DNA from: an uncultured Draconibacterium sp.
Lineage (GTDB): Bacteria; Bacteroidota; Bacteroidia; Bacteroidales; Prolixibacteraceae
DNA: 64,000 nucleotides
Direction: 5' to 3'
Assembly: GCF_963676735.1 (NCBI RefSeq)
Contig: NZ_OY781464.1
Coordinates: forward strand, 4,249,001 to 4,313,000
The position numbers and the translations under genes are program-made. The stretch's first letter is position 1; every line of letters starts with the position of its first letter. Shown one piece after another: positions 53,151 to 63,100 of the stretch. The notes beneath the pieces are model-generated. The model searched no databases. It saw nothing but the letters and a program-made list of their open reading frames with translations, and was not told the origin of the DNA.

Positions 53151-55483
53151 TTGAGTTGAGTTTTGATTGTTTTCAAATTTTTGATTTCAACCGAAGAATT
53201 GCCGGCAATCTCATATTCTTTATCCCATACCGTTGTCTTTATTCCAACGCCTGAATGGTTAATTACGCTAAACAATCCCCGTTCTTTTTTCACCTCGAGG
53301 TGAGCACCGCCAAAATCAATACGAAAACCGTATGATCTCCACGACTCGGGTAAAAACGGATTAAAAGTAAGCTTTCCATTTACCACGCGCATGCCTCCAA
53401 ATGCCATTACAAACGACATCCAGGTTCCGCCCATGCTTGTTATGTGCAGTCCATCTTCGGTATCATTGTTATAATCATCCAAATCGAGCCGCGAGGTGCG
53501 CAGGTACATTTCGTAAGCTTTATCCTGGTAGCCAATTTTTGCGGCCAAAATAGAGTGTACACAGGGAGAGAGCGATGACTCGTGAACCGTTAAAGGCTCG
53601 TAAAAATCGAAATGCTTTTTCAGTTCTTCGGTTGTAAAATCCTCCTGAAACAGGTACAGGCTTTGTAAAGTATCGGCTTGCTTAATGTAGGGCGAACGCA
53701 AAATACGATCCCACGACCAGTTTTGATTAATGGGCAGGTCTTCAGCTGCAAGTTCGGCTACCGGTTTTAAGTCTTTGTCAAGAAAACCGTCTTGCTGCAG
53801 GAAAATACCCCTTTCCTCATCTCTGGGGAAATACATTTTATCAATAATATCAGTCCAATGCGCTGTTTCCTGCAATTCATTAAACTTCCATTTTTTTACC
53901 ATCTCTTCGTATAAATACGGAAATTCGGTTTTCAGGTAGTCAATAACTTCAAGGGTGTATTTTAAAGTCCACACAGCCATGTAACTGGTATGGAAATTAT
54001 TGTTTACGTTATTTTCGTACTCGTTGGGGCCGGTAACGCCCAGCATAACATATTTTTGCTTTGCGGTTGACCAGTTTACCCGTTGACTCCAAAAGCGGCT
54101 AATTCCGAGCAATACTTCAAAGCCAAGCGGTGCCAGGTATTCTTTGTCGCCGGTGTAATTAATATAGTCGTAAATGGCATAAGCAATGGCCCCGTTACGG
54201 TGAATTTCTTCAAATGTAATTTCCCATTCGTTGTGGCATTCTTCGCCATTAATGGTGACCATTGGGTACAGGGCTGCTCCATTTTTAAAGCCAAGTTTTT
54301 CAGCATTTTCAATGGCCTTCTGCAAGTGCTTGTGCCGGTATACCAACAGGTTTCGTGAAACTTTTTGTGGTGCCGTGCTCAAATAAAATGGCAAGCAGTA
54401 AGCTTCGGTGTCCCAATAGGTTACACCACCATATTTTTCGCCGGTAAAACCTTTTGGTCCAATATTCAGGCGTTCGTCTTCGCCCGAGTAGGTTTGGTTT
54501 AACTGAAAAATATTGAAGCGAATGCCCTGCTGAGCCGCCACATCGCCTTCAATTTTAATATCGCTGGTTGCCCATTTCTGTAACCAACGTTTTTTATGTG
54601 TTTCAAACAGTAAATCGAATCCGGCCTCAACAGCAATATCAATTGCTTCTTTGGCTTTTTCAGGAAGGTCTTCTTTGTTGTAGTAAAGGGAAGAAACAGT
54701 TGAAGAGATTTTCTCAACAACTATTTCATTACCCTTCTCTACTGAAACAACTTGCGTTGCCTCCACAAACTTCTCCCTTTCCCCATTCGTAATTTCTGTG
54801 TCTACTTTTTTTCCGTTTTTTAGCAGCTGAAACCACATTCCGGTACTTACCTGGAAGCCGGTTTTTAAGGTTTCAACGGTAAGGTATGCTTCCGGGCCAC
54901 CAACAGCGCGTGCCACTTCAATCCAAAATTTCTCATCGTAATTTGAATCCTCGTTTTCAACATCGCCATCCAGGTATGGTGTTACCTTTATCTCACCTTC
55001 AAAATTAAGTGCTTTTATGGTGTACCTGATAGCCCCAATTTCGGTAGCAACAATACTTACAAAGCGGTGCGAACATACTTCAACCTGGTTGCCGTTTTGC
55101 AATTCAGCAACAAAACTACGTGTTAACAGGCCGTGTTGCATATCCAGCTCGCGCTTAAACGAGTGGACTTTTGCTTTTGCCAGATCCAGTTCTTCGCCGT
55201 TAATGCTTACTCCAATTCCAATCCAATTGGTAGAGTTAATAATCTTGGCAAAGTACTCCGGATAACCATTCTTCCACCAGCCTACCCGCGTTTTGTCGGG
55301 GTAGTAAATTCCGGCAACGTAGGTACCGTTTAAGGTATCGCCCGAATACTTTTCTTCGAAATTAGCACGCTGCCCCATTTTCCCGTTACCAATGCTAAAC
55401 AGGCTTTCGGAAATTCGGTTATTTTCTGGAACAAATCCTTGTTCAACTATTTTCCAATCGTGATGAATAATATAATTCTTCAT
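53147..55483 (-). CDS. GH65 disaccharide phosphorylase, probably maltose phosphorylase
   Basis: The 778-residue protein has the GH65 layout: an N-terminal beta-sandwich with SLFSIGNGKMGQRANFEE, a helical linker, and an (alpha/alpha)6 barrel with TYWDTEAY. The general acid is E488 in VTGPNEYENNVNNN, almost the same position as E487 of Lactobacillus maltose phosphorylase. The YIKQADTLQ segment is typical of phosphorylases in the family. It would convert maltose and phosphate to glucose and beta-glucose-1-phosphate in the cytoplasm. Trehalose or kojibiose specificity cannot be excluded. A longer frame opens at 55531 but overlaps the MFS gene; the ATG at 55483 matches the family N-terminus and leaves 22 bases. 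Confidence 0.88.
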   Translation of the reverse strand: MKNYIIHHDWKIVEQGFVPENNRISESLFSIGNGKMGQRANFEEKYSGDTLNGTYVAGIYYPDKTRVGWWKNGYPEYFAKIINSTNWIGIGVSINGEELDLAKAKVHSFKRELDMQHGLLTRSFVAELQNGNQVEVCSHRFVSIVATEIGAIRYTIKALNFEGEIKVTPYLDGDVENEDSNYDEKFWIEVARAVGGPEAYLTVETLKTGFQVSTGMWFQLLKNGKKVDTEITNGEREKFVEATQVVSVEKGNEIVVEKISSTVSSLYYNKEDLPEKAKEAIDIAVEAGFDLLFETHKKRWLQKWATSDIKIEGDVAAQQGIRFNIFQLNQTYSGEDERLNIGPKGFTGEKYGGVTYWDTEAYCLPFYLSTAPQKVSRNLLVYRHKHLQKAIENAEKLGFKNGAALYPMVTINGEECHNEWEITFEEIHRNGAIAYAIYDYINYTGDKEYLAPLGFEVLLGISRFWSQRVNWSTAKQKYVMLGVTGPNEYENNVNNNFHTSYMAVWTLKYTLEVIDYLKTEFPYLYEEMVKKWKFNELQETAHWTDIIDKMYFPRDEERGIFLQQDGFLDKDLKPVAELAAEDLPINQNWSWDRILRSPYIKQADTLQSLYLFQEDFTTEELKKHFDFYEPLTVHESSLSPCVHSILAAKIGYQDKAYEMYLRTSRLDLDDYNNDTEDGLHITSMGGTWMSFVMAFGGMRVVNGKLTFNPFLPESWRSYGFRIDFGGAHLEVKKERGLFSVINHSGVGIKTTVWDKEYEIAGNSSVEIKNLKTIKTQLK

Positions 55484-55505
55484 CTTTACTAATCTTAATT
55501 CGTTT

Positions 55506-56849
55506 TTAATTTGTGGTTTTATCGTCAACATCAGTTACCCGGGTAACCAGGGCTGCTGCAATAAGAAAAGAAACACCACTTGTTACAATGGCAAAAATCG
55601 GATTTCCGCCATAAAAGTGTTTTACAATTGGTCCACCAATAATGGCATTTACAATTTGCGGCAATACAATAAAAAAGTTAAATATTCCCATGTAAACACC
55701 CATTTTGCGCGGTGGAATCGATCCGGCTAAAATGGCATAGGGCATAGCCAAAATACTTGCCCATGCTATACCAATGGCCATCATCGAAAGAATTAACCAG
55801 TTTTCGTTAGGCATAAAGTACATTGAAATAAAACCTAACCCACCAATAATTAGTGCTATAGCATGAGAACGTTTCCGCCCAACTTTATGCGCAATTGCCG
55901 GTAAAAAGAAAGCAAAAATGCCTGCAACCGCGTTATAAACACCAAACAAAATACCTACCCAGTCGCCGGCATCCTGAAATGCAGCACTGTGTGTATCGTC
56001 TATAGCTAAACCATAAACATGATGCGCAACTGCCGGAGTTGTAAATACCCACATACCAAATAAGCCAAACCAAGAGAAAAACTGTACACCACTTAACTGG
56101 CGCATTGTTTTTGGCATTTTGGCAAAGTCTGAAAATATTTCCAGGAGACTTGAACTTTCTTCCTCTGCTACCTCTTTTTCTCCGGAGAACTCTTGAAGTT
56201 CTTCAGGTGAATATTCCTTGGTTCCGATTACCGTAACCAAAATACTTGTTACTAACACACCGGCTCCAATTACAAAGGAAAGAAGCAGGTTTAGAGGAAC
56301 CTCACCAGCTGCAGCCTGATTACTTAAGCCAAACCAATTGGTTAAAGCATAAGGCAACCACGATCCTACCACTGCACCAATACTTATTAATACGGTTTGA
56401 ATGCTAAATCCGAGTGTTCGCTGATCAGAAGGGAGCATATCGGCCACCAAAGCCCTGAAGGGCTCCATAGCCACATTAAACGATGCATCCATTATCATCA
56501 GCATACCGGCTCCTACCCAAAGTGCAGGCATGAATGCGGTAAACATATCGGCGTTTGGCATAAGTATTAAACCACATGATGCCAGTAAGGCCCCGGTTAA
56601 AAAGAAAGGCCTGCGTCGCCCGAGACGCGTCCAGGTACGATCGCTGTAATGGCCAATTATTGGCTGAACAATTAAACCGGTTAAGGGTGCAACTATCCAG
56701 AACCATCCGAGTTCATGAACATCGGCACCAAAAATCTGAAGTATGCGACTGGCGTTGGCATTTTGCAGGGCAAAGCCCATTTGAATGCCAAGAAAGCCAA
56801 AACTCATATTCCAAATTTGCCAAAAACTAAGCGTAGGTTTTTTGCGCAT
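55506..56849 (-). CDS. MFS sugar transporter, SLC45/GPH-like (maltose/oligosaccharide carrier)
   Basis: The 447-residue protein has 12 hydrophobic helices and motifs of the SLC45-like maltose/sucrose carriers found in polysaccharide loci: WNMSFGFLGIQMGFALQNANASRI, HYSDRTWTRLGRRRPFFLTGA, and MDASFNVAMEPFRALVADMLPSDQR. It should carry maltose or short glucans over the inner membrane. It is the first gene of the leftward operon MFS-GH65-GH13-GH13-esterase and has a promoter with a good -33/-7 match. Confidence 0.9.
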   Translation of the reverse strand: MRKKPTLSFWQIWNMSFGFLGIQMGFALQNANASRILQIFGADVHELGWFWIVAPLTGLIVQPIIGHYSDRTWTRLGRRRPFFLTGALLASCGLILMPNADMFTAFMPALWVGAGMLMIMDASFNVAMEPFRALVADMLPSDQRTLGFSIQTVLISIGAVVGSWLPYALTNWFGLSNQAAAGEVPLNLLLSFVIGAGVLVTSILVTVIGTKEYSPEELQEFSGEKEVAEEESSSLLEIFSDFAKMPKTMRQLSGVQFFSWFGLFGMWVFTTPAVAHHVYGLAIDDTHSAAFQDAGDWVGILFGVYNAVAGIFAFFLPAIAHKVGRKRSHAIALIIGGLGFISMYFMPNENWLILSMMAIGIAWASILAMPYAILAGSIPPRKMGVYMGIFNFFIVLPQIVNAIIGGPIVKHFYGGNPIFAIVTSGVSFLIAAALVTRVTDVDDKTTN

Positions 56850-56950
56850 AACATTTTTTTAAATTTCTAGCTAAGCTGTATATAAATGAAAACACAGCAA
56901 AAGAATTTTTGCTGTTAAACACGAAGTATGTACGAATTGATTTGCCTGCA

Positions 56951-56983
56951 CAAATATAAAACAGAATGCAAGAGAAATCCAAA
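56951..56983 (-). promoter_or_regulatory. Promoter of the alpha-glucan enzyme operon
   Basis: On the minus strand TTTG (56980-56983), a 21-base spacer, and TATATTTG (56951-56958), about 100 bases before the MFS start. Confidence 0.6.
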
Positions 56984-57039
56984 TCGGCCAGTGGCTGAAC
57001 ACTCGTAAACAAGGCCATTTCAGAAGAAAACAATCATTT

Positions 57040-57049
57040 CAAACGTTTG
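57040..57049. promoter_or_regulatory. LacI-type operator near the MFS promoter
   Basis: CAAACGTTTG, a perfect palindrome extending to TTTCAAACGTTTGCGG. It has the same core as the operator at 58316 before susC, suggesting one LacI-family protein binds both. It lies about 57 bases upstream of the -33 element. Confidence 0.6.
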
Positions 57050-57132
57050 CGGAAACCTAAAACATATTGTATAACATATTTTACTTTGTCTTGTAATATT
57101 CTGCAAATTCGGACTCAGAAATAATCAGTTGG

Positions 57133-58149
57133 CTAAATAAGCGATGATCCCCGCACAATTAGGTTGGCATTTAACACATTGGTTTCAAAAGGGTAATCAT
57201 CAACTTCGGCGGTTATTCGTTTTAGTAACATTTGGGTAGCTATTGTTCCCATTTCGTAACCATGTTGGTCGACAGAAGTTAGCGTCGGGTCGGTAATACC
57301 CGAGAAGCGCCCATCGGAAAAGCCTACCACAGCAATCTCATCGGGTATTTTATAACCTTTTTTCTGAATGGTTTGCATGGCGCCAATGGCAGTCAGATCG
57401 TTGGTAGCAAAAACGCCATCAAACTTCTTTTTCTGGTTTATAAGTTTCATAATGGCCATGCGTGCCTTTTCAAACGAATCCGACTCGAGAATCAAATCTT
57501 CATCAACGGCAATACCAGCTTCTGCCAAAGCTTTTAAATACCCTTCTTTGCGTTGTTTACCAATTAATAACGACATGGGTCCTCCGAGATGAACAATACG
57601 TTCGCGTCCGCTGTCGATAAGATGTTTGGTTGCCCTGTACGAGGCATCAAAATCATCGATAATAACCTGGTCGGCGATAAGGTCGGGTACAATCCGGTCG
57701 TAAAACACCATGGGTACATTATTATTGGCAAAATTATGCAGGTGCTTGTAACTGGTTGTTTCTTTTGATATAGACACCAAAACACCATCAACCCTACTGG
57801 CCAGCAAAGTTTTAGCATTGGCAACTTCGCGCTCGAAACGCTCGTTACTCTGGCATATAATTACATTAAACCCGGCATCGTAGGCCACATCCTCGATACC
57901 GCTAATTACCGACGAAAAGAAATAATGAACAATCTCGGGTATAATTACACCGATGGTATTGCTTCTTCTTTGCTTGAGGCTAAGCGCTACTGCATTGGGC
58001 TGGTAATTCATTTTTTCGGCCAGCTCGTTTACCGCCCGCTTTGTTTCTGCACTAATATCGGGATGATTTTTAAGTGCCCGCGATACGGTTGAGGCTGAAA
58101 TATTCAGTTCACGAGCTAAGTCTTTTATTGTAACAAGTCCGCTTTTCAT
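57133..58149 (-). CDS. LacI family transcriptional regulator
   Basis: The 338-residue protein has the LacI helix-turn-helix (VTIKDLARELNISASTVSRALKNHPDIS at about 6-33), the hinge region (NYQPNAVALSLKQRRSNTIGV), and a periplasmic-binding-protein-like effector domain from about 65. It very likely senses maltose or a related sugar and controls the flanking locus: its gene lies between the enzyme operon and susCDE, and palindromes of the type bound by LacI proteins stand before both. Confidence 0.93.
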   Translation of the reverse strand: MKSGLVTIKDLARELNISASTVSRALKNHPDISAETKRAVNELAEKMNYQPNAVALSLKQRRSNTIGVIIPEIVHYFFSSVISGIEDVAYDAGFNVIICQSNERFEREVANAKTLLASRVDGVLVSISKETTSYKHLHNFANNNVPMVFYDRIVPDLIADQVIIDDFDASYRATKHLIDSGRERIVHLGGPMSLLIGKQRKEGYLKALAEAGIAVDEDLILESDSFEKARMAIMKLINQKKKFDGVFATNDLTAIGAMQTIQKKGYKIPDEIAVVGFSDGRFSGITDPTLTSVDQHGYEMGTIATQMLLKRITAEVDDYPFETNVLNANLIVRGSSLI

Positions 58150-58214
58150 ATTATATAGAGAATTCCCCAGTGATTGTTTAATGGTTCAATTCTTTTATTG
58201 ATGTAGGTTATGTA

Positions 58215-58249
58215 CAAATGTAAGCATTTAGCCTCAATTGGCGCCCAAA
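58215..58249 (-). promoter_or_regulatory. Promoter of the lacI-type gene
   Basis: Minus-strand TTTG (58246-58249), a 23-base spacer and TACATTTG (58215-58222), about 66 bases before the ATG. Confidence 0.5.
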
Positions 58250-58303
58250 TTCTTTTGTAGAAATTGTCCGACCAGTAACTACCTGTTTTATAACATATTG
58301 GAT

Positions 58304-58327
58304 GCAAACGACACCGCAAACGTTTGC
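58304..58327. promoter_or_regulatory. LacI-type operator before susC
   Basis: GCAAACGTTTGC at 58316-58327 is a perfect 12-base palindrome. A half-site GCAAACG begins 12 bases earlier at 58304. It lies in the 350-base region between the divergent lacI-type gene and susC. A shared ATAACATATT stands nearby (58290-58299) and also near the other operator (57071-57080). Confidence 0.7.
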
Positions 58328-58499
58328 ATAAAGGAGGATGTTAAAAAACGTAATTTATTCTTAACAATTATTATACATTCGCTTCAGGAATTTAGCATTT
58401 GTTAAACACAAAGTCTCTGTAACGAATTGATTTATTGCCAACTAAATGAGTTAAGAGAATTTAACAAATAGAAAGATTCATAAACTAATAACATGTAAA

Positions 58500-61448
58500 A
58501 TGAGGATTATTCGTAAAAACCTTAAAGTAGTCTTGTTTTTGGTTGCCCTGCTAAGCTTTAGCATTAGTTACGCGCAAGTAAAAACAGTTACAGGTAATGT
58601 TAGCGATGCCGGAAATGGCGAGCCCTTACCTGGTGTTACCATTGTAGTTAAAGGAACTACGCAAGGAACAATTACCGATTTTGATGGAAATTACAGCATT
58701 AATGTTGAAGAAGGAGTAATACTTCTTTTTTCATACATTGGCTATAATCCACAGGAAGTAACCGTAAGCGCATCAAACCAGTTAAACATTCAACTAGAGC
58801 AATCTATGGAAAACCTCGACGAGGTGGTTGTAATTGGTTACGGCCAGGTTAAAAAAGAAGATGCCACCGGATCGGTTACTGCAGTTAGAGCTGAAGATTT
58901 TAACAAAGGAAATATTACTTCACCACAAGATTTGCTGGTTGGTAAAGCTTCCGGAGTTGTAATTACTTCTTCAGGTGGTGCCCCGGGTTCTGGTTCTCAA
59001 ATCCGTATTCGTGGGGGCTCATCGCTAAACGCTTCAAACGATCCGCTGATTATTATCGACGGTATTCCAATCTCAAACAACGATGTATCAGGCGGAAGCA
59101 ACTTCCTTGCCTTTGTAAACCCGAACGACATTGAGTCGATGAGTGTTTTAAAAGACGCTTCGGCAACTGCCATTTACGGTTCGCGTGCATCAAACGGTGT
59201 AATTATTATTACCACCAAAAAAGGAAAAGCCGGAAGACCAACACAAATAAATGCTGATGTTAAAACATCTGTTTCAACACCTATAAAATTTGTTGATGTT
59301 TATTCGGGCGACGAGGTGAGACAAATTGCACACAGCAAACCCGAATTATACGCACCTGAAAGTTACGATATGTTGTGGAATGAAAATACCAACTGGCAAG
59401 ATGAAATTTTCCGCACATCAGTTTCGCAAGAAAGCAATTTAAGCATTTCGGGTTCGATAAAAGATGTTCCTTATCGCGCATCAGTTGGACTGAACAACCA
59501 AAACGGTATTCTTAAAAACACTTCAATGAAAAGGCTTACCGGATCGTTAAGTGTTGACCCAATTCTATTGGATGGCGACCTAAGGGTTAACCTGAACCTA
59601 AAAGGAATGACAACTTCGAACAACTTTGGCGACACCGGAGCCATTGGCAGTGCCATTAGCATGGATCCAACCAAACCGGTTAACGATGCGTCGCAAACAG
59701 GTTCTGGTGGTTATTTCCAGTGGGTAAATTATGGTGCCAGTTTGGGTACTCCTAACCCGGTTGAACAATTAATGGCTGTTGACAATAAATCAGATGTAAA
59801 CCGAATTGTAGCCAATGCACAGTTCGATTATAAAATTCCTTTCGTTCCGGGTTTAAAAGCCAACTTAAACCTGGCTTCAGACTACTCGAAAGGAGAAGGA
59901 TACAACAATCGTCCGACGACATCGCCACAAACCTTAACCGACAACCGCAACGGTAGGTTAAACGATTACGATGCAACACATAAAAACAACCTGTTGGAGT
60001 TTTACTTAAACTACAATAGAGATTTGGAAAGCATTAACAGTAGAATTGATGCAACTGCAGGTTACTCGTGGCAACATTTTGAACGCGAAGAAAACAGCTT
60101 CACTACCAGTGCCGGAGACGATAACCAAAATGATGTTACAACAGCTTCATTTACCGAAAACTACCTGGTTTCATTCTTTGGTCGATTAAACTATACACTG
60201 GCCGAAAAATACCTGCTAACCTTTACTTTACGTAACGATGGCTCGTCGCGTTTTATTGACGATAATAAATGGGGACTTTTCCCATCGGCAGCTTTAGCCT
60301 GGAAAATCAGCGACGAAAGCTTCCTGAAAGATTCAAAAACAGTTTCAGACCTGAAACTTCGATTGGGTTGGGGTATTACCGGCCAACAGGATATTGGAAA
60401 CGATTACCCGGCACAAGCTACTTATGTGCAGGCATCAGAAGGTTCGTATTACCAAATTGGCGGTGTGTTTATTCCAACACTTCGCCCAAGTGCCTACGAT
60501 CCCGACATTAAATGGGAAGAAACAACCACTTATAATGCCGGTCTGGATTTTGGATTTTTTGACAATCAACTTTCAGGTTCGTTGGACGTATACTACCGCG
60601 AAACAAAAGACCTGTTAAACACGGTAACCATTCCTACCGGAAGCAACTTCTCGAACACCCTGCTTACCAACGTAGGTAGCCTCGAAAACAAAGGTGTTGA
60701 ACTTTCGCTGGACTGGAGAGCGATTTCACAGAAAGATATGTCACTTAATGTTGGTTTTAACGTTTCGTACAACGACAATGAAATTACCAAACTTAATTTT
60801 AACGACGATCCGAACTATAAAGTACTTTATGGCGGTGGTATGACAGGAACAATCCAGGTAACAACAATTGGTTATCCGGGTTACTCATTCTACTTAAACC
60901 AGCAGGTTTACTATCCGAACGGAACACCTGTTGAAGGCATGTATGTTGATTTATCGGGCGAGGGAGGTACCGTAAACGGCGATAACGACGATAAATACAT
61001 CTACCACAATCCGGTAGCCGATGTACTAATGGGGCTTTCAGCAAGTTTCAGATACAAAAATTTTGATGCTTCATTCTCTTCACGCATCAGTTTAGGTAAC
61101 TACGTATACAACCAGGTTGCAGCCGGTTCATCATACGACCAGATGTACCAGATCGGATACTGGAAAAATATGCCAACCTATTTGAGCGAAACACAATTCG
61201 TAAAACGTCAGTTTACCAGCGACCACTTTGTAAGCAATGCTTCATTCTTTAAAATGGATAACATGAGCGTTGGTTACACGCTTGAAGAACTGAATACTCG
61301 AATGATTCCACGCATCAGTTTTACTGTTCAAAACGTATTTACAATTACCGATTACGAGGGCCTGGATCCTGAAGTTTCAGGTGGTATTGATAACAATTTC
61401 TACCCACGTCCGCGTACTTTCATGCTGGGAATTGGATTCACTTACTAA
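58500..61448 (+). CDS. susC: SusC/RagA-type TonB-dependent outer-membrane transporter
   Basis: The 982-residue protein has a signal peptide (about 1-25, ISYAQ), a CarboxypepD_reg-like domain (about 28-105: GEPLPGVTIVVKGTTQGTITDFDG), a TonB-box region with EVVVIGYG, a plug domain with GVVITSSGGAPGSGSQIRIRGGSSL, and a large beta-barrel ending in GIGFTY. It imports oligosaccharides held by SusD, powered by TonB. The substrate is taken to be alpha-glucan from the linked GH13 and GH65 genes. It is the first gene of susC-susD-susE. Confidence 0.95.
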   Translation: MRIIRKNLKVVLFLVALLSFSISYAQVKTVTGNVSDAGNGEPLPGVTIVVKGTTQGTITDFDGNYSINVEEGVILLFSYIGYNPQEVTVSASNQLNIQLEQSMENLDEVVVIGYGQVKKEDATGSVTAVRAEDFNKGNITSPQDLLVGKASGVVITSSGGAPGSGSQIRIRGGSSLNASNDPLIIIDGIPISNNDVSGGSNFLAFVNPNDIESMSVLKDASATAIYGSRASNGVIIITTKKGKAGRPTQINADVKTSVSTPIKFVDVYSGDEVRQIAHSKPELYAPESYDMLWNENTNWQDEIFRTSVSQESNLSISGSIKDVPYRASVGLNNQNGILKNTSMKRLTGSLSVDPILLDGDLRVNLNLKGMTTSNNFGDTGAIGSAISMDPTKPVNDASQTGSGGYFQWVNYGASLGTPNPVEQLMAVDNKSDVNRIVANAQFDYKIPFVPGLKANLNLASDYSKGEGYNNRPTTSPQTLTDNRNGRLNDYDATHKNNLLEFYLNYNRDLESINSRIDATAGYSWQHFEREENSFTTSAGDDNQNDVTTASFTENYLVSFFGRLNYTLAEKYLLTFTLRNDGSSRFIDDNKWGLFPSAALAWKISDESFLKDSKTVSDLKLRLGWGITGQQDIGNDYPAQATYVQASEGSYYQIGGVFIPTLRPSAYDPDIKWEETTTYNAGLDFGFFDNQLSGSLDVYYRETKDLLNTVTIPTGSNFSNTLLTNVGSLENKGVELSLDWRAISQKDMSLNVGFNVSYNDNEITKLNFNDDPNYKVLYGGGMTGTIQVTTIGYPGYSFYLNQQVYYPNGTPVEGMYVDLSGEGGTVNGDNDDKYIYHNPVADVLMGLSASFRYKNFDASFSSRISLGNYVYNQVAAGSSYDQMYQIGYWKNMPTYLSETQFVKRQFTSDHFVSNASFFKMDNMSVGYTLEELNTRMIPRISFTVQNVFTITDYEGLDPEVSGGIDNNFYPRPRTFMLGIGFTY

Positions 61449-61467
61449 CGCTTTAAAAGATTAAAAA

Positions 61468-63081
61468 ATGAATAAGTTAAAATCAATTTTTATCATATTT
61501 CTTTCAACACTGGTACTTACCGCATGTGTTGATGATTTGGATGTTACGCCACAAGATCCGGATGTGATTATGGCAGGTAACCTCGAAGACAATCCGGCAT
61601 ATATGGACCAGGTAATGGCAAAAGTTTATGCCAGCTTTATTATTGCCGGCCAGGGAGCTAACGGAGGATCGGATATTAGTGCCTCTGACGAGAACTTTTT
61701 TACCACCATGCGTGCCCTTTGGAACCTACAGGAAATTACTACCGACGAGGCCATTTGCGCCTGGGGAGATATAGGTATTGCTGATTTGAATACCCAAACC
61801 TGGAGTCCGAGCAACCCCTTCTTAACCGCTCTTTACCAGCGTTTGGGCTTGAGTATTACCTATGCCAACGATTTAATTAACCTGGTAAAAAACAGCGACG
61901 ATGCAAAATTGCAACAATACCATGCTGAAGCCCGCTTTTTAAGAGCACTGGCCTACTACTGGTTTATGGATTTGTTTGGCAATCCACCGTTTACAACTGA
62001 AGAAGACGGAGTTGGTAAATTTTATCCGGAACAAATTCAACGTGCAGACCTATTCAACTACATTGTTTCAGAACTGAAGGAAATTGAAACCCTTCTTCCC
62101 GAGCCAGGAAATTCATACCCGCAGGCCGACAAAGGGGCAGCCTGGATGTTGTTGGCCAGAGTTTACCTGAATGCCGAAGTTTATACCGGAACTGCACACT
62201 GGGACGATTGTAAAACCTATTGCAACAAAGTAATTAACAGTGGTGCTTATGCCCTGGCTGCCGATTACAGACATAATTTTACAGCCGACAACCACTACGG
62301 CAGCAACCCCGAAATGATTTTTGCATGGGAACAAGATGGCGAAAATGTACAAGGTTTTGTGGGAACTACTTTTATTATTGAATCGAGTTCAGATGCCACC
62401 TATCTTCGTGCTGAAGATTACCATGGTTTAACATCGAATACCAACTGGAACGGAAACCGCGCCCGTAAAGACTTTATGAATATTTTGGTGGATACATTGG
62501 CAACCTACGGCGGACCAATTGACATGACCGATGTTCATTTTGCACAATGCCCCGACCAGCGTGTTTACCTGAAAATGAAAAGAAGCCTTGACATTCCAAG
62601 TGCCTCGTCAAGCGGCGATTATGGCGTTGGAAACTACAAGTTTACTGCACTAAACCTCGATGGTTCGCAACCGGCCAATTACAATGAAGCCTACGCTTGT
62701 ACCGACTTCCCAATTTTCCGTTTGGCCGACGCATACCTTATGCGTGCCGAATCAGAATTTAACCTGGGTAACACCGGTGCAGCAGTTGCTGATATCAATG
62801 TAATCAGAGAACGTGCCTACGGCAATACCTCAGGCAACATTACTGCCGACGAGCTTACAGCACAATTTATACTAGACGAGCGTGCCCGCGAGTTTTACTA
62901 CGAAGCTCAGCGCCGTACCGACCTTGTTCGCTTTGGACAATTTACCAGCGGCTCGTACCACTGGCAATGGAAAGGTGGCGTTTACGACGGTGTTGCTACC
63001 AGCAGCCATCTGGATCTTTTCCCAATTCCGGGTGATGAAGTTGCTGCCAACAGTAACATACAGCAAAACTCAGGTTATTAA
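61468..63081 (+). CDS. susD: SusD/RagB-type surface glycan-binding lipoprotein
   Basis: The 537-residue protein has a lipoprotein signal with Cys at 20 (LVLTACVDDLDVTP), then the SusD fold with the typical AEARFLRALAYYWFMDLFGNPPF segment (TPR-like part) and the C-terminal SusD motifs (NVIRERAY, ILDERAREFYYEAQRRTDLVRFG, LFPIPGDEVAAN). It caps SusC and captures glycan. It starts 19 bases after the susC stop. Confidence 0.95.
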   Translation: MNKLKSIFIIFLSTLVLTACVDDLDVTPQDPDVIMAGNLEDNPAYMDQVMAKVYASFIIAGQGANGGSDISASDENFFTTMRALWNLQEITTDEAICAWGDIGIADLNTQTWSPSNPFLTALYQRLGLSITYANDLINLVKNSDDAKLQQYHAEARFLRALAYYWFMDLFGNPPFTTEEDGVGKFYPEQIQRADLFNYIVSELKEIETLLPEPGNSYPQADKGAAWMLLARVYLNAEVYTGTAHWDDCKTYCNKVINSGAYALAADYRHNFTADNHYGSNPEMIFAWEQDGENVQGFVGTTFIIESSSDATYLRAEDYHGLTSNTNWNGNRARKDFMNILVDTLATYGGPIDMTDVHFAQCPDQRVYLKMKRSLDIPSASSSGDYGVGNYKFTALNLDGSQPANYNEAYACTDFPIFRLADAYLMRAESEFNLGNTGAAVADINVIRERAYGNTSGNITADELTAQFILDERAREFYYEAQRRTDLVRFGQFTSGSYHWQWKGGVYDGVATSSHLDLFPIPGDEVAANSNIQQNSGY

Positions 63082-63100
63082 TCGTTAAATGCATTTAGAA

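Larger units (their letters stand above)
58150..58499. other. Divergent control region between lacI-type gene and susC
   Basis: It contains the lacI-type promoter and the GCAAACGTTTGC operator. No susC -7 box matches well; TACATTCG at about 58374-58381 is one base off the consensus. The susC leader is long (over 100 bases) if transcription starts near there. Confidence 0.5.

Noticed and set aside
58338..58364. Eight-codon frame after AAAGGAGG in the susC leader
   Set aside because: The AGGAGG directly abuts the ATG with no spacing, and the peptide MLKNVIYS shows nothing typical of a regulatory leader.
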